Assembly (NCBI RefSeq): GCF_006494775.1
Contig: NZ_CP041146.1
Location: 6,132,501-6,196,500, forward strand
Direction of reading: 5' to 3'
Length of the DNA stretch: 64,000 nt
Source: Nocardioides humi
GTDB lineage: Bacteria > Actinomycetota > Actinomycetes > Propionibacteriales > Nocardioidaceae
Under the pieces are notes generated by a model. The model saw nothing but the letters and a program-made list of their open reading frames with translations. It did not search any database and was not told the origin of the DNA. The position numbers and the translations under genes are program-made. Below, piece by piece: positions 50,015 to 61,881 of the stretch (its first letter is position 1; every line of letters starts with the position of its first letter).

Positions 50015-50965
50015 ATGAGTCGCACCCTCTCGGCACCTGTGACGGTGTCCTTCGACTACACCCGATCGGTCGGCCCCGTGCTCGGCCGCTTCCTCACCGG
50101 GCTCCGCGACGGCCGGTTCGTCGGCGCCCTGCTCAGCGACGGTCGCGTCGTCGTACCGCCCCCGGAGTTCGACCCGCTCACCCACCGCGCGACGACCGAC
50201 TTCGTCGACGTCGCCGAGACCGGCACGGTGACCTCGTGGACGTGGGTCAGCGAGCCGGTCGCCGGGCAGCCGTTCGACCGCCCGTTCGCGTTCGCGCTCG
50301 TCACGCTCGACGGCGCCGACGCGCCCCTGCTGCACGCGGTCGACGTGGCGAGCCCCGACGAGATCAGCACCGGCCTGCGGGTCCGGGCCCGCTGGGCCGC
50401 CGAGCGCACCGGCGCGATCACCGACGTCGTCTTCGAGCCGGACACCGGTACGGCGAGCGCCCTCGTGCCCCCGGCCACCGAGGGCGACGTCACCGGCATC
50501 GTCACGCCGGTCAGCCTCGACTACACCTACGCCGCCTCCCCGGAGGAGTCCGCCTTCTTCCGCGGCCTCGCCGAGGGCCGGATCGTCGGCCAGCGCTGCC
50601 CGCAGTGCCGGAAGGTGTACGTGCCGCCGCGGCCGGCCTGCCCGGTCGACGGCGTGCCGACGGTCGAGGAGATCGAGCTGTCCGACACCGGCACCGTGAC
50701 GACCTTCTGCATCGTCAACGTGCCCTTCCTGGGCCAGAAGATCACGCCGCCCTACGTCTCGGCGTACATCCTGCTCGACGGAGCGGACATCGCGCTGCAG
50801 CACCTGATCCTCGACATCCCGGTCGAGGAGATCCGGATGGGCCTGCGGGTCAAGGCGGTCTGGCGGCCCCGCGAGGAGTGGGGCACCACGATCGAGAACA
50901 TCAGCCACTTCGCGCCGAGCGGCGAGCCGGACGCGGACTTCGACACCTACCGGCACCACCTCTGA
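50015..50965 (+). CDS. Tandem DUF35 OB-fold protein (Rv3521-like)
   Basis: The 316-aa product contains two DUF35-type rubredoxin/OB modules. The first (residues about 8-125) has lost the zinc cysteines; the second keeps CPQCRKVYVPPRPACPVDG near residue 190. DUF35 proteins act as partners of thiolase-fold enzymes, for example ChsH2 with the aldolase Ltp2. Here two thiolase-like genes follow directly, matching the Rv3521-Rv3522-Rv3523 order. The ATG at 50015 lies just after two KstR boxes. Confidence 0.85.
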   Translation: MSRTLSAPVTVSFDYTRSVGPVLGRFLTGLRDGRFVGALLSDGRVVVPPPEFDPLTHRATTDFVDVAETGTVTSWTWVSEPVAGQPFDRPFAFALVTLDGADAPLLHAVDVASPDEISTGLRVRARWAAERTGAITDVVFEPDTGTASALVPPATEGDVTGIVTPVSLDYTYAASPEESAFFRGLAEGRIVGQRCPQCRKVYVPPRPACPVDGVPTVEEIELSDTGTVTTFCIVNVPFLGQKITPPYVSAYILLDGADIALQHLILDIPVEEIRMGLRVKAVWRPREEWGTTIENISHFAPSGEPDADFDTYRHHL

Positions 50966-51028
50966 CGACACTGAATGGCCGAGCGTGTCGCAAGCGCCAC
51001 GCTGCCGGCGAAAGGGAGACAACAAGTG

Positions 51029-52084
51029 ATGCGTGACGTCGCCGTCGTCGGGTTCGCCCAGCGACAGATGCAGGACTACGACGGGTCGCCGACCTGTGCC
51101 GAGCTGCTCGTGCCGATCTTCGCCGAGTGCTACGAGCAGACGGGCTGGACGAAGAGGGACATCGGCTTCTGGTGCTCCGGCTCCTCGGACTACCTCGCCG
51201 GCCGGTCGTTCTCCTTCGTGAGCGCCATCGACGCGATCGGCGTGCTGCCGCCCGTGAACGAGTCGCACGTCGAGATGGACGCCGCCTGGGCGCTCTACGA
51301 GGCGTGGCTGAAGATCCAGACCGGCGAGGTCGACACCGCCCTGGTGTTCGGCTTCGGCAAGGCCTCGGCCGGCGTGCTGCGTCGTACCCTCAGCCTCCAG
51401 CTCGACCCGTACACCCTCACCCCGCTGTGGCCGGACACGGTCTCGATCGCCGCGCTCCAGGCGCGGCTCGGCATCGACGCCGGCCTGTGGGACGAGGCCG
51501 CGATGGCCGAGGTCGTCAACCGGTCGCTGACCGACGCCGAGAAGAACGAGTACGCCGTGCGGGCCGGCGGGTCGTCCGTCGAGGACCTCCTCGCCCGGCC
51601 GATGTTCGCCGACCCGCTGCGCAAGCACGACGCCGCGCCGGTCACCGACGGCGCCGCCGCGATCGTGCTCGCCGCGGGCGACAAGGCGCGCGAGGTCCGC
51701 GAGCGGCCGGCCTGGATCACCGGCCTGGCGCACTACACCGACGGACTCCAGCTCGGCACCCGCGACCTGACCCGCTCGGAGTCGGCGTCCCGCGCCGCGA
51801 CCGCGGTGGGCGGGCTCGACGGGGTCGAGATCGCCGAGCTGCACGCGCCGTTCAGCCACCAGGAGCTCATCCTGCGCCGCGAGCTGGGCCTGGCCGACGA
51901 CGTGCGCCTGAACCCGAGCGGCGGCGCGCTCGCCGGCAATCCGATGTTCACCGGCGGCGCGATCCGGATCGGCGAGGCCGCCCGCCGGGTCTGGGACGGC
52001 ACCGCCGAGAAGGCGCTGGCGACCGCCACCAGCGGCCCGGCCCTGCAGCAGAACCTCGTCTGCGTGATGGAAGGAGCACTCTGA
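51029..52084 (+). CDS. Thiolase-fold steroid protein, Ltp4-like
   Basis: The 351-aa product has the thiolase fold (VVGFAQRQMQDYDG at the start, PVTDGAAAIVLAAGD near residue 215, NPSGGALAGNPMFTGGAIR near 300). The segment where thiolases have the nucleophilic cysteine reads ESHVEMDAAWAL, so that residue is missing; this is typical of Ltp-type proteins, some of which are retro-aldolases. AAAGGGAG precedes the ATG at 51029. Its stop overlaps the next start (TGATG). Confidence 0.84.
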   Translation: MRDVAVVGFAQRQMQDYDGSPTCAELLVPIFAECYEQTGWTKRDIGFWCSGSSDYLAGRSFSFVSAIDAIGVLPPVNESHVEMDAAWALYEAWLKIQTGEVDTALVFGFGKASAGVLRRTLSLQLDPYTLTPLWPDTVSIAALQARLGIDAGLWDEAAMAEVVNRSLTDAEKNEYAVRAGGSSVEDLLARPMFADPLRKHDAAPVTDGAAAIVLAAGDKAREVRERPAWITGLAHYTDGLQLGTRDLTRSESASRAATAVGGLDGVEIAELHAPFSHQELILRRELGLADDVRLNPSGGALAGNPMFTGGAIRIGEAARRVWDGTAEKALATATSGPALQQNLVCVMEGAL

Positions 52085-53247
52085 TGGGCAAGACTCCCGC
52101 AGCCGTGATCGGCGTGGGCCAGACCCACCACCGCGCCAAGCGCGAGGACGTCTCGATGGCCGGCCTGTGCCGCGAGGCGATGGACCGGGCGCTCGAGGAT
52201 GCCGGGATGACCCTGGACGAGATCGACGCGATCGTCGTCGGCAAGGCGCCCGACCTGTTCGAGGGCGTGATGATGCCGGAGCTGTACCTCGCCGAGGCGC
52301 TCGGCGCCGCCGGCAAGCCGCTGCTGCGCGTCCACACCGCCGGCTCGGTCGGCGGCTCGACCGCCATCGTCGCCGCCTCGCTCGTGCAGTCCGGGGTGCA
52401 CCGGAAGGTGCTCACCGTGGCCTTCGAGAAGCAGTCGGAGTCCAACGCGATGTGGGCGCTCTCGGTGCCCGTGCCCTTCGTGATGCCGGTCCACGCCGGT
52501 GCCGGCGGCTACTTCGCCCCGCACGTGCGCTCCTACATCCGCCGCTCCGGCGCGCCGGACCACATCGGCGCGATCGTCGCGGCCAAGGACCGCACCAACG
52601 CGTTGCAGAACCCCTACGCCCACCTCCACAACGAGGGCACCACCGTCGAGTCGGTGCTGGCCTCGCAGATGCTCTGGGACCCGATCCGGTACGACGAGAC
52701 GTGCCCCTCCTCCGACGGCGCCTGCGCCCTGGTGATCGCCGACGAGGACGTCGCGGCGTCGTCGCCGAACCCGGCCTGGATCCACGGCACCGTGATGCGC
52801 TCCGAGCCCACCACGGCCGCCGAGCGCGACCAGGTCAACCCGCAGGCGGGCCGGGACGCGGCCGCCGCACTGTGGAAGCAGGCCGGCATCACCTCGCCCA
52901 TCGACGAGATCGACGCGGCCGAGATCTACGTGCCCTTCTCCTGGTTCGAGCCGATGTGGCTGGAGAACCTCGGCTTCGCCGCCGAGGGCGAGGGCTGGAA
53001 GCTGACCGAGGCCGGCGAGACCGCGATGACCGGGCGGATCCCCGTCAACTGCTCCGGCGGCGTGCTCTCCTCGAACCCGATCGGCGCCTCCGGCATGCTC
53101 CGCTTCGGCGAGGCGGCGCTGCAGGTCCGCGGTGCGGCCGGCGAGCACCAGGTCGACGGCGCCCGCAAGGCCCTCGGCCACGCGTACGGCGGCGGGTCGC
53201 AGTTCTTCGCGATGTGGGTGGTCGGCGCGGACCGGCCGACCAACTGA
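52084..53247 (+). CDS. Thiolase-fold steroid protein, Ltp3-like
   Basis: The 387-aa product is a second thiolase-fold protein, with VHTAGSVGGSTAI near residue 83 where a catalytic cysteine would be (absent here), PVPFVMPVHAGAGGY near 130, CPSSDGACALVIADED near 210 and NCSGGVLSSNPIGASGMLR near 320. It is coupled to the Ltp4-like gene and forms the third member of the DUF35/thiolase cluster. Role in steroid side-chain removal is inferred from context and relatives. Confidence 0.84.
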   Translation: MGKTPAAVIGVGQTHHRAKREDVSMAGLCREAMDRALEDAGMTLDEIDAIVVGKAPDLFEGVMMPELYLAEALGAAGKPLLRVHTAGSVGGSTAIVAASLVQSGVHRKVLTVAFEKQSESNAMWALSVPVPFVMPVHAGAGGYFAPHVRSYIRRSGAPDHIGAIVAAKDRTNALQNPYAHLHNEGTTVESVLASQMLWDPIRYDETCPSSDGACALVIADEDVAASSPNPAWIHGTVMRSEPTTAAERDQVNPQAGRDAAAALWKQAGITSPIDEIDAAEIYVPFSWFEPMWLENLGFAAEGEGWKLTEAGETAMTGRIPVNCSGGVLSSNPIGASGMLRFGEAALQVRGAAGEHQVDGARKALGHAYGGGSQFFAMWVVGADRPTN

Positions 53248-53284
53248 CGGTTTCGCGCGCCCGGGAGGTGGCTAGGGTCACGGC

Positions 53285-54000
53285 GTGAACGACGCGCCGT
53301 ACCCGCCTCCCCGCCTCCGCCGGGCCCGCCCCGCATCGGCCCGCCCGGCAACGGACCCGCGGTCGCCGCGCTGGTGCTGGGCATCGTCGCGCTCTGCGTG
53401 GCGGTCGTCCCGTTCGTCAACCTCGTCGGCATCCTCGCGGCGTTGGTCGGCCTGGTCCTCGGCGTGATCGGGATCGTGCGCGGACGGCGGATCGGGCGTC
53501 GTACCGGCATGGCCGCGTGGGGCATCGGCCTGTCGGCGGTGGCGATCGCCGTGTCCGTGGTGGTCGGGCTCTGGACCCTGCGCTACCTCGGCGACCTGTT
53601 CGACTTCGTCGACCCGCCCGAGCCGAGCGCGGAGATCGGCGAGTGGTTCCGCACCGACGACGGCGATCTCGCCGTCAAGGTCACCTCGGTGGAGTGCGCG
53701 CCCAGCCAGAGCGGGGCGGCCGACGCCCGCGTGTGCACCTTCGTCTTCGACGCCCGCAACGAGAGCGAGCGGACACTGCTGCTCGACCACATCAGGGTCA
53801 AGGCCGTCGTCGACGGCGCGTGGCGAGACCCGTCGCTCGAAGGCGAGAAGAGGCTGGCTCCCGGCGCCGCGAGCACCATCACCGGCCGGATCTCCGTCTA
53901 CGGCGCGACGCTGGAGGGACTGGCCTTCGACGCCGACGACGCCTCCAGCCACAGCGCGGTCGTCGTGGATGTGAGCTCGGCTCAGAGGTTCCGCCAGTAG
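53285..54000 (+). CDS. DUF4190-like membrane protein (1-nt frameshift)
   Basis: The restored product (about 238 aa) has a proline-rich N-terminus, two membrane helices (LVLGIVALCVAVVPFVNLVGILAALVGLVLGVIGIV and WGIGLSAVAIAVSVVVGLWTL regions) and an extracellular DUF4352-like domain with two cysteines. The first 10 or so codons are in another frame; one C missing from the run at 53309-53312 explains it. GTG start. The last 20 bases of the gene form the left end of an inverted-repeat element. Confidence 0.75.
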
Positions 54001-54164
54001 GTGGCGTCGTCGCGAGCGCCGCGAGGCGCGTGCGATGGCAAAGGCCACTTCGTTCAGACCTGGACGCGAAGGCAGGCTGGATCGCCTTTCGAGCGGCCGC
54101 AACGCCGCCAGTGTGCGTGCATCGCGGCGCGCAGCAGGCGGCACCTACTGACGGAATCTCTCAG
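53981..54164. mobile_element. MITE-like fold-back element, about 184 bp
   Basis: The left end CTCAGAGGTTCCGCCAGTAG (53981-54000) and right end CTACTGACGGAATCTCTCAG (54145-54164) are inverted repeats matching at 17 of 20 positions. The similarity continues inward for about 25 more bases with a small gap, including a shared CGCCGCGA block. The interior has no plausible gene. No target-site duplication was seen. It overlaps the 3' end of the membrane-protein gene and lies between it and map. Related sequence occurs at 61071-61157. Confidence 0.6.
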
Positions 54165-54186
54165 GCGGATCAGTAGGCTCGACCCC

Positions 54187-54954
54187 GTGATCGAGCTGCG
54201 CACCCCCACCCAGATCGAGCAGATGCGCCCGGCCGGGCGCTTCGTGGCCTCGGTGATCCAGGCCCTCGCCGAGAAGGCCGACGTCGGGGTCAACCTGCTC
54301 GAGCTCGACGCACTCGCCCACCGGATGATCAAGGACGCCGGCGCGGAGTCCTGCTATATCGACTACCACCCGTCGTTCGGCGCCATGCCCTTCGGCAAGG
54401 TGCTCTGCACCTCGGTCAACGACGGCGTGCTGCACGGCCTGCCGTTCGACTACACCCTGCAGGACGGCGACCTGCTCTCGGTCGACTTCGCCGCCTCCGT
54501 CGACGGCTGGGTGGCGGACTCGGCGCTGTCGGTCATCGTCGGCACGCCGGACCCGAAGGACGAGTGGCTGATCGACGTCACGCAGCGGGCGCTCGACGCC
54601 GGCATCGCCGCCGCCCGGCCCGGCAACAAGCTGGGCGACATCTCGCACGCCATCGGCTCGGTCGCGCACGGCGAGGGCCTGAAGGTCAACCTCCAGTTCG
54701 GCGGCCACGGCGTCGGCCGGACCATGCACGGCGAGCCGCACGTCGCCAACGACGGGCGCGCCGGCCGCGGGCTCAAGCTGCGCCCGGGTCTGGTGATCGC
54801 GATCGAGCCGTGGTTCCTGCACGGCACCGACGAGATCGTGTTCGACCCCGACGGCTGGACGATCCGCAGCGCCGACGGCTCGCGCGGCGCCCACGTCGAG
54901 CACACCATCGCGATCACCTCCGGCGACCCGCTCGTCCTCACCGCTCGCGACTGA
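54187..54954 (+). CDS. map: Type I methionine aminopeptidase
   Basis: The 255-aa product removes N-terminal methionine from nascent proteins. Metal-ligand motifs are present: LLSVDFAASVDGWVADSAL (two Asp) near residue 98, FGGHGVGRTMHGEPHV (His) near 175, IAIEPWFLHG (Glu) and a final VEHTIAIT (Glu). The GTG at 54187 gives a normal N-terminus (ELRTPTQIEQMRPAGRFVA). It lies 22 bp after the MITE-like element. Confidence 0.95.
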   Translation: MIELRTPTQIEQMRPAGRFVASVIQALAEKADVGVNLLELDALAHRMIKDAGAESCYIDYHPSFGAMPFGKVLCTSVNDGVLHGLPFDYTLQDGDLLSVDFAASVDGWVADSALSVIVGTPDPKDEWLIDVTQRALDAGIAAARPGNKLGDISHAIGSVAHGEGLKVNLQFGGHGVGRTMHGEPHVANDGRAGRGLKLRPGLVIAIEPWFLHGTDEIVFDPDGWTIRSADGSRGAHVEHTIAITSGDPLVLTARD

Positions 54955-55054
54955 CCCGTTCTACGCGGCCGACGCGCCCGGCGCTGCCGCCCGCGGCTGG
55001 CCGGGGGCCTGCGGGGTACCACCCCGTCACGACCCGAGCTGACGGCGAGGTGCC

Positions 55055-56152
55055 ATGGACCGGCGAACCATGGGCGTCGAGGAGGAGCTCCTCCTCGTCG
55101 ACCCCGAGACCCGCGCGGCCGTGCCGCGCGCCGAGCAGGTGCTCCGGCACGCGGCCGAGCACGACCTGGACCCGCTCGAGGAGCTCGACCACGAGCTGTT
55201 CGCCCACCAGCTGGAGACCCGGACGCCGCCGGTCACCGATGCCGCCGAGCTCCGCGGGCATCTCGTGCGCCTGCGGCGCCGCGCCGCGCTGGCCGCCGAC
55301 GGCGCCGGGGTCCTGACGGCCGCCTCCGGCGCGGTCCCGCTGCCGGGCGCCCCGCCGCGGACCACCCGCGACGATCGGTACCTCACCATGGTCGAGACGT
55401 ACGGCGAGGTGGCGCGCCCCGGCGGCACGTGCGGCCAGCACGTGCACGTCCGGGTCGACGGCGACGAGGAGGGCGTGCGCGCCATCGACTCGCTCGCGCC
55501 CTGGCTGCCCGTGCTCCTGGCGATCAGCGCGAACTCGCCCTTCTACCACGGCCGCGACACGCGCTACGCGTCGTGGCGCTCCCAGGCGTGGGCGCAGTGG
55601 CCCAGCGCCGGCCCGACCGAGGCGTTCGGCTCGGCCGCGGCCTACCACGCCCTGAGCCGGCAGCTGATCGCGTCGGGCGCGGCGATGGACCAGGGCATGC
55701 TCTACTTCGACGCGCGCCTCTCGGCGCACCAGCCGACCGTCGAGGTGCGCATCGCCGACGTGTGCACCGACCCGGACGACGCCACCCTGGTGGCGGTCCT
55801 GGCCCGGGCGCTGGTGTGTCGCGAGCTCGACGGCGGCGGGCTGCCGGCCGGCCGGTGGCGCGCCGAGCTGCTGCGCGCGTCCCGGTGGCGCGCGGCCCGC
55901 CACGGGCTCACCGACCGGCTGCTCGACCCGGTCACCGGCGTCCTGGAGCCGGCCCGCGCCGTCCTCGAGGGGCTCCTCGCCGCGGTCACCGACCAGCTCG
56001 AGGAGTACGGCGACGCCGACCTGGTGCGCGCCGCGATCCCGCGCGTGCTGGCCGAGGGCGGCGCGACGCGTCAGCGCGCCGTCCACGAGCGCAGCGACGG
56101 CAGCCTCCCGGCCGTCGTGGACGACCTGGTCCGTCGTACCAACGCCGGGTGA
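55055..56152 (+). CDS. Carboxylate-amine ligase, YbdK/GCS2 family
   Basis: The 365-aa product belongs to the glutamate-cysteine-ligase 2-like family. The start MGVEEELLLVDPETR, the ATP/metal segment CGQHVHVRVDG near residue 128 and the later DARLSAHQPTVEVRIADVC are family motifs. E. coli YbdK has weak glutamate-cysteine ligase activity; here, as mycothiol is the expected thiol, the natural product is uncertain. It converges on the small membrane protein at 56156. Confidence 0.88.
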   Translation: MDRRTMGVEEELLLVDPETRAAVPRAEQVLRHAAEHDLDPLEELDHELFAHQLETRTPPVTDAAELRGHLVRLRRRAALAADGAGVLTAASGAVPLPGAPPRTTRDDRYLTMVETYGEVARPGGTCGQHVHVRVDGDEEGVRAIDSLAPWLPVLLAISANSPFYHGRDTRYASWRSQAWAQWPSAGPTEAFGSAAAYHALSRQLIASGAAMDQGMLYFDARLSAHQPTVEVRIADVCTDPDDATLVAVLARALVCRELDGGGLPAGRWRAELLRASRWRAARHGLTDRLLDPVTGVLEPARAVLEGLLAAVTDQLEEYGDADLVRAAIPRVLAEGGATRQRAVHERSDGSLPAVVDDLVRRTNAG

Positions 56153-56155
56153 GGC

Positions 56156-56308
56156 TCAGTGGGTGAGGCCCCAGATGAAGCCGAAGATCCCGCAGGCCAC
56201 GCCCAGTCCGACGATCAGCCACAGCGAGATCCACGCGAGGGAGTGCATCCCGTGCTGGTAGTGGTTCTCCGAGAACCCCGGGAACTGCTCGGCGTTGACG
56301 TCGCTCAC
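56156..56308 (-). CDS. 50-aa single-pass membrane protein downstream of cyp125
   Basis: A short gene with a GTG start at 56308 preceded by AGGAGG at ideal spacing (7 bases). The product has a polar N-terminus (SDVNAEQFPGFSENHYQHG) and one hydrophobic helix (ISLWLIVGLGVACGIFGFIWG). I know no family for it. It lies 53 bp downstream of cyp125 on the same strand and may be co-transcribed. Confidence 0.6.
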   Translation of the reverse strand: MSDVNAEQFPGFSENHYQHGMHSLAWISLWLIVGLGVACGIFGFIWGLTH

Positions 56309-56361
56309 GGACAACCTCCTCATGATCGGCCTGCTCCTCGCACCGAACGCTACTGCATCGC

Positions 56362-58928
<2,567 letters not shown>

Positions 58929-58930
58929 GC

Positions 58931-58963
58931 CCGGCCTCGACCTCCGCCGGGAGCGAGGGCCGG
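58931..58963. terminator. Stem-loop between convergent fadA5 and der
   Basis: CCGGCCTCG (58931-58939) pairs with CGAGGGCCGG (58954-58963) with one bulged base. It sits in the 39-bp gap between two converging stop codons and could serve both genes. Confidence 0.45.
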
Positions 58964-58967
58964 CCGG

Positions 58968-60308
58968 CTACCTCCGGGAGCGCTTCTCCCGCGGCTGGAC
59001 CTTGATCTCGATCGGCGTGCCCACGAAGCCGAACTCCTCGCGCAGCCGGCGCTCGACGAACCGCTCGTAGCCCTGGTCGAGCCGGCCGGTGGTGAACAGC
59101 TTGAACACCGGCGGGGCGCTCTGCACCTGGCTGCCGAACAGGATCCGCGGCTGCTTGCCGCCGCGCACCGGGTGCGGGTGCTCGGCGACGATCCGGCCGA
59201 GGAAGGAGTTGAGCGCGCCGGTCGACACCCGGGTCTCCCAGCCCTCGATCGCACGGTCGAGGGCGGGGACGAGCCGGTCGACGTGCCAGCCGGTCTTCGC
59301 GGTGATGTTGATCCGCGGCGCCCACTGCACCTGGACGAGGTCGCGCTCGATCTCGCGGTCGAGGTAGTAGCGGCGCTCGGCGTCGACGAGGTCCCACTTG
59401 TTGAAGGCGATCACGAGCGCCTTGCCGGCCTCGCGCACCTCCTGGAGGATCCGCATGTCCTGCTCGGCGATGGACTCGTTGCCGGCGAGCACGAGCACGC
59501 ACACCTCGGCGCGCTCGATCGCGGTCGAGGTGCGCAGCCACGCGTAGTACTCGTGGCCGGATGCCTCCTTGACCCGCTTGCGGATGCCGGCGGTGTCGAT
59601 GAACCGCCACTCCCGGCCCCCCAGCGACACCAGCTCGTCGACCGGGTCCACGGTCGTACCGGCGACGTTGTCGACGACGACCCGCTCCTCGCCGGCGAGC
59701 TTGTTGAGCAGCGACGACTTGCCGACATTGGGGCGCCCGACGATGGCGATCCGCCGCGGCCCGCCGATCTCCTGCTCGAGCCGGTCCGGCGCCTCCGGCA
59801 GCACCGCGAGCACGGCGTCGAGCAGGTCGCCCGAGCCGCGCCCGTGCAGCGCGGACACCGCGAAGGGCTCCCCCAGGCCGAGGTTCCACAGGCCGTGGGC
59901 CTCGGCCTCGGCGCGCTCGTCGTCGACCTTGTTGGCGGCGAGCACGACCGGCTTGCCGGACTTCCGCAGCACCCGGACGACCGCCTCGTCGGCGTCGGTG
60001 ATGCCGATGGTCGCGTCGACCACGAACAGCACGGCGTCGGCGAGGCTGACCGCGATCTCGGCCTGCGCCTTGATCCGCTCCGCCATGCCGCGGGCGTCGG
60101 GGTCCCAGCCGCCGGTGTCGACGAGCGTGAACGCCCGCCCGGCCCACTCGGCGTCGTAGGAGACCCGGTCGCGGGTCACGCCGGGGACGTCCTCGACGAC
60201 CGCCTCGCGGCGGCCGAGGATCCGGTTCACCAGGGTCGACTTGCCGACGTTCGGGCGGCCGACGACGGCCAGCACCGGGACCACCCCGGCCGGGGTGTCT
60301 TCACTCAT
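58968..60308 (-). CDS. der: Ribosome-assembly GTPase Der (EngA)
   Basis: The 446-aa product has the two tandem G domains unique to Der: [14 protein letters not shown] near residue 15 and [14 protein letters not shown] near 190, each with DTGG/DTAG switch and NKVD/NKWD specificity motifs, followed by the C-terminal KH-like domain ([16 protein letters not shown]). It acts in 50S subunit maturation. AAGGAGAG precedes the ATG. It overlaps the plsC-like gene by 8 bp, forming a cmk-plsC-der gene order typical of actinobacteria. Confidence 0.96.
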   Translation of the reverse strand: MSEDTPAGVVPVLAVVGRPNVGKSTLVNRILGRREAVVEDVPGVTRDRVSYDAEWAGRAFTLVDTGGWDPDARGMAERIKAQAEIAVSLADAVLFVVDATIGITDADEAVVRVLRKSGKPVVLAANKVDDERAEAEAHGLWNLGLGEPFAVSALHGRGSGDLLDAVLAVLPEAPDRLEQEIGGPRRIAIVGRPNVGKSSLLNKLAGEERVVVDNVAGTTVDPVDELVSLGGREWRFIDTAGIRKRVKEASGHEYYAWLRTSTAIERAEVCVLVLAGNESIAEQDMRILQEVREAGKALVIAFNKWDLVDAERRYYLDREIERDLVQVQWAPRINITAKTGWHVDRLVPALDRAIEGWETRVSTGALNSFLGRIVAEHPHPVRGGKQPRILFGSQVQSAPPVFKLFTTGRLDQGYERFVERRLREEFGFVGTPIEIKVQPREKRSRR

Positions 60309-61017
60309 CACGCTCTCCTTGCGGGAGCGGGCCGGGCAGGCTCCGCCCCGTCTCGTCCAGGGCTCCGGCCAGCTGCCGCTGCATGTGGTCGCGCAGCACG
60401 GCCGAGGTCGAACGGACATTCTCCCGCGTCCGGGGCCACGGCACCGCATCGACGGCGTACGGCTCCCCCACCACGATGTCGATCCGCGCCCCCTTGTGGG
60501 GCAGCGAGCTGCTGGACCCGCCCGGGTCGCGCGAGCCCAGGAAGGTCAGCGGTACGACGGGCGCGCCGGTCACCAGGGCGAGGTACGCCGCGCCGCCGTG
60601 GAAGGTCTCCAGGTCCCCCGGGCCGCGGGTGCCCTCGGGGAAGACGCCGACCGCGTGGCCCTCGCGCAGCACCCGCAGCGCGATCCGCACCGCGGCCGGG
60701 TCGGTGCGGAACCGGTCGAGCGGGATCTGACCGGTCGCCCGCAGGAAGCCGCCCAGGGGCCCGGCGAACATCTCGATCTTGGTCAGCGCGTGCACCGGCC
60801 GGGGCGCGAAGATCGCCATCAGCGGACCGTCCACGAAGCCGATGTGGTTGGCCGCCACGACCGCCGGACCGGTCGCCGGGAACCGCCCGGCGTGGTGGAC
60901 CCGGACGTCCCAGCGGCGCCGGATCAGCCACTGCGACGTACGCCGGCCGCGCACCAGCAGCCCACGCGCCGGGGTCCGCACCGCATGACTGCGCGGCACC
61001 TGGTGATGCGCGCTCAC
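60301..61017 (-). CDS. 1-acyl-sn-glycerol-3-phosphate acyltransferase family
   Basis: The 238-aa product is a PlsC-like acyltransferase with the catalytic NHIGFVDG block (the usual H-x4-D form) near residue 57 and the acceptor-binding FPEGTR near 126. It works at the inner membrane surface in phospholipid synthesis. GTG start. It lies between cmk and der, its common location in actinobacteria, and overlaps der by 8 bp. Confidence 0.92.
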   Translation of the reverse strand: MSAHHQVPRSHAVRTPARGLLVRGRRTSQWLIRRRWDVRVHHAGRFPATGPAVVAANHIGFVDGPLMAIFAPRPVHALTKIEMFAGPLGGFLRATGQIPLDRFRTDPAAVRIALRVLREGHAVGVFPEGTRGPGDLETFHGGAAYLALVTGAPVVPLTFLGSRDPGGSSSSLPHKGARIDIVVGEPYAVDAVPWPRTRENVRSTSAVLRDHMQRQLAGALDETGRSLPGPLPQGERDE

Positions 61018-61070
61018 GCGCGCTCCATCACCGGTATCGCGTCGCGACCAAGACGTGGGGCTTGGAGGTG

Positions 61071-61157
61071 TCCAGGTGCGTGCATCGCAAGGCGGCGGAG
61101 CGACGGCATACCGGGTTGTCTACCGAGCTTCGCCAACGCCGTGAGGCGCGTGCCTGG
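61071..61157. repeat. Inverted-repeat element related to the MITE-like element
   Basis: The segment contains GTGCGTGCATCGC (61076-61088) and GAGGCGCGTGC (61143-61153), both also present in the 53981-54164 element, around an internal dyad. The arms are arranged in the opposite order. The 3' end of cmk runs through the right part and takes its last residues from it. Confidence 0.45.
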
Positions 61158-61857
61158 GCGACTCCGGGCCCGCGCCTTGGCCGCGACGCGCTACCAGGCC
61201 CACCACGACGTCGACGACCTCGTCCAGGGTCAGCTCGGTGGAGTCGACGTGGACCGCACCGTCGGCCATGGTCAGCGGCGCGACCGCCCGGCCCGAGTCG
61301 ATCCGGTCGCGGGCGAGCAGGGACTCCCGGGTCGCGGTGACGTCGGCGCCGCCGTTCTCCAGCGCCCGGCGGGCGGCCCGGGCCGCGGGATCGGCGGTGA
61401 GGTAGACCTTGAGGTCGGCCTGCGGCCAGACCACGGAGCCGATGTCGCGGCCCTCGACGACGATGCCGCCGCGGGGTCCCGCGGCGGGGGCGATGATCTC
61501 CCGCTGGAGGTCGACCAGCCGGGCGCGCACCTCGGGCACCGCGCTCACGGGTGAGACCGCGCCGTTGACCTCGTCGCTGCGGATCTCGACGGAGACGTCG
61601 CGGCCGTCCACCGTGATGGTGGGCGCGAGCGGGTCGGTGCCGGACGCGAGGACAGGCTCCGCGGCGCGCGCGGCGACCGCGGCCGGGTCGTGCACGTCGA
61701 CGCCGTGGTGCAGCATCCACCAGGTCACCGCGCGGTACTGCGCCCCGGTGTCGAGGTAGCGCAGGCCCAGCCGGACGGCGACCGCGCGGCAGGTGCTCGA
61801 CTTGCCGGAGCCGGAGGTTCCGTCCACTGCGACCACGACATTCACCGGCACGTCCAC
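61120..61857 (-). CDS. cmk: Cytidylate kinase
   Basis: The 245-aa product phosphorylates CMP and dCMP. Walker [10 protein letters not shown] is near residue 13, [14 protein letters not shown] near 34 and the [18 protein letters not shown] segment near 140. The last 20 or so residues ([17 protein letters not shown]) are outside the family core and are encoded by a repeat element, so the native C-terminus may have been shorter. GTG start. It lies 24 bp after tyrA's stop. Confidence 0.93.
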   Translation of the reverse strand: MDVPVNVVVAVDGTSGSGKSSTCRAVAVRLGLRYLDTGAQYRAVTWWMLHHGVDVHDPAAVAARAAEPVLASGTDPLAPTITVDGRDVSVEIRSDEVNGAVSPVSAVPEVRARLVDLQREIIAPAAGPRGGIVVEGRDIGSVVWPQADLKVYLTADPAARAARRALENGGADVTATRESLLARDRIDSGRAVAPLTMADGAVHVDSTELTLDEVVDVVVGLVARRGQGAGPESPRHAPHGVGEAR

Positions 61858-61881
61858 GGGCGGAACCTTACCCGTGGCACG

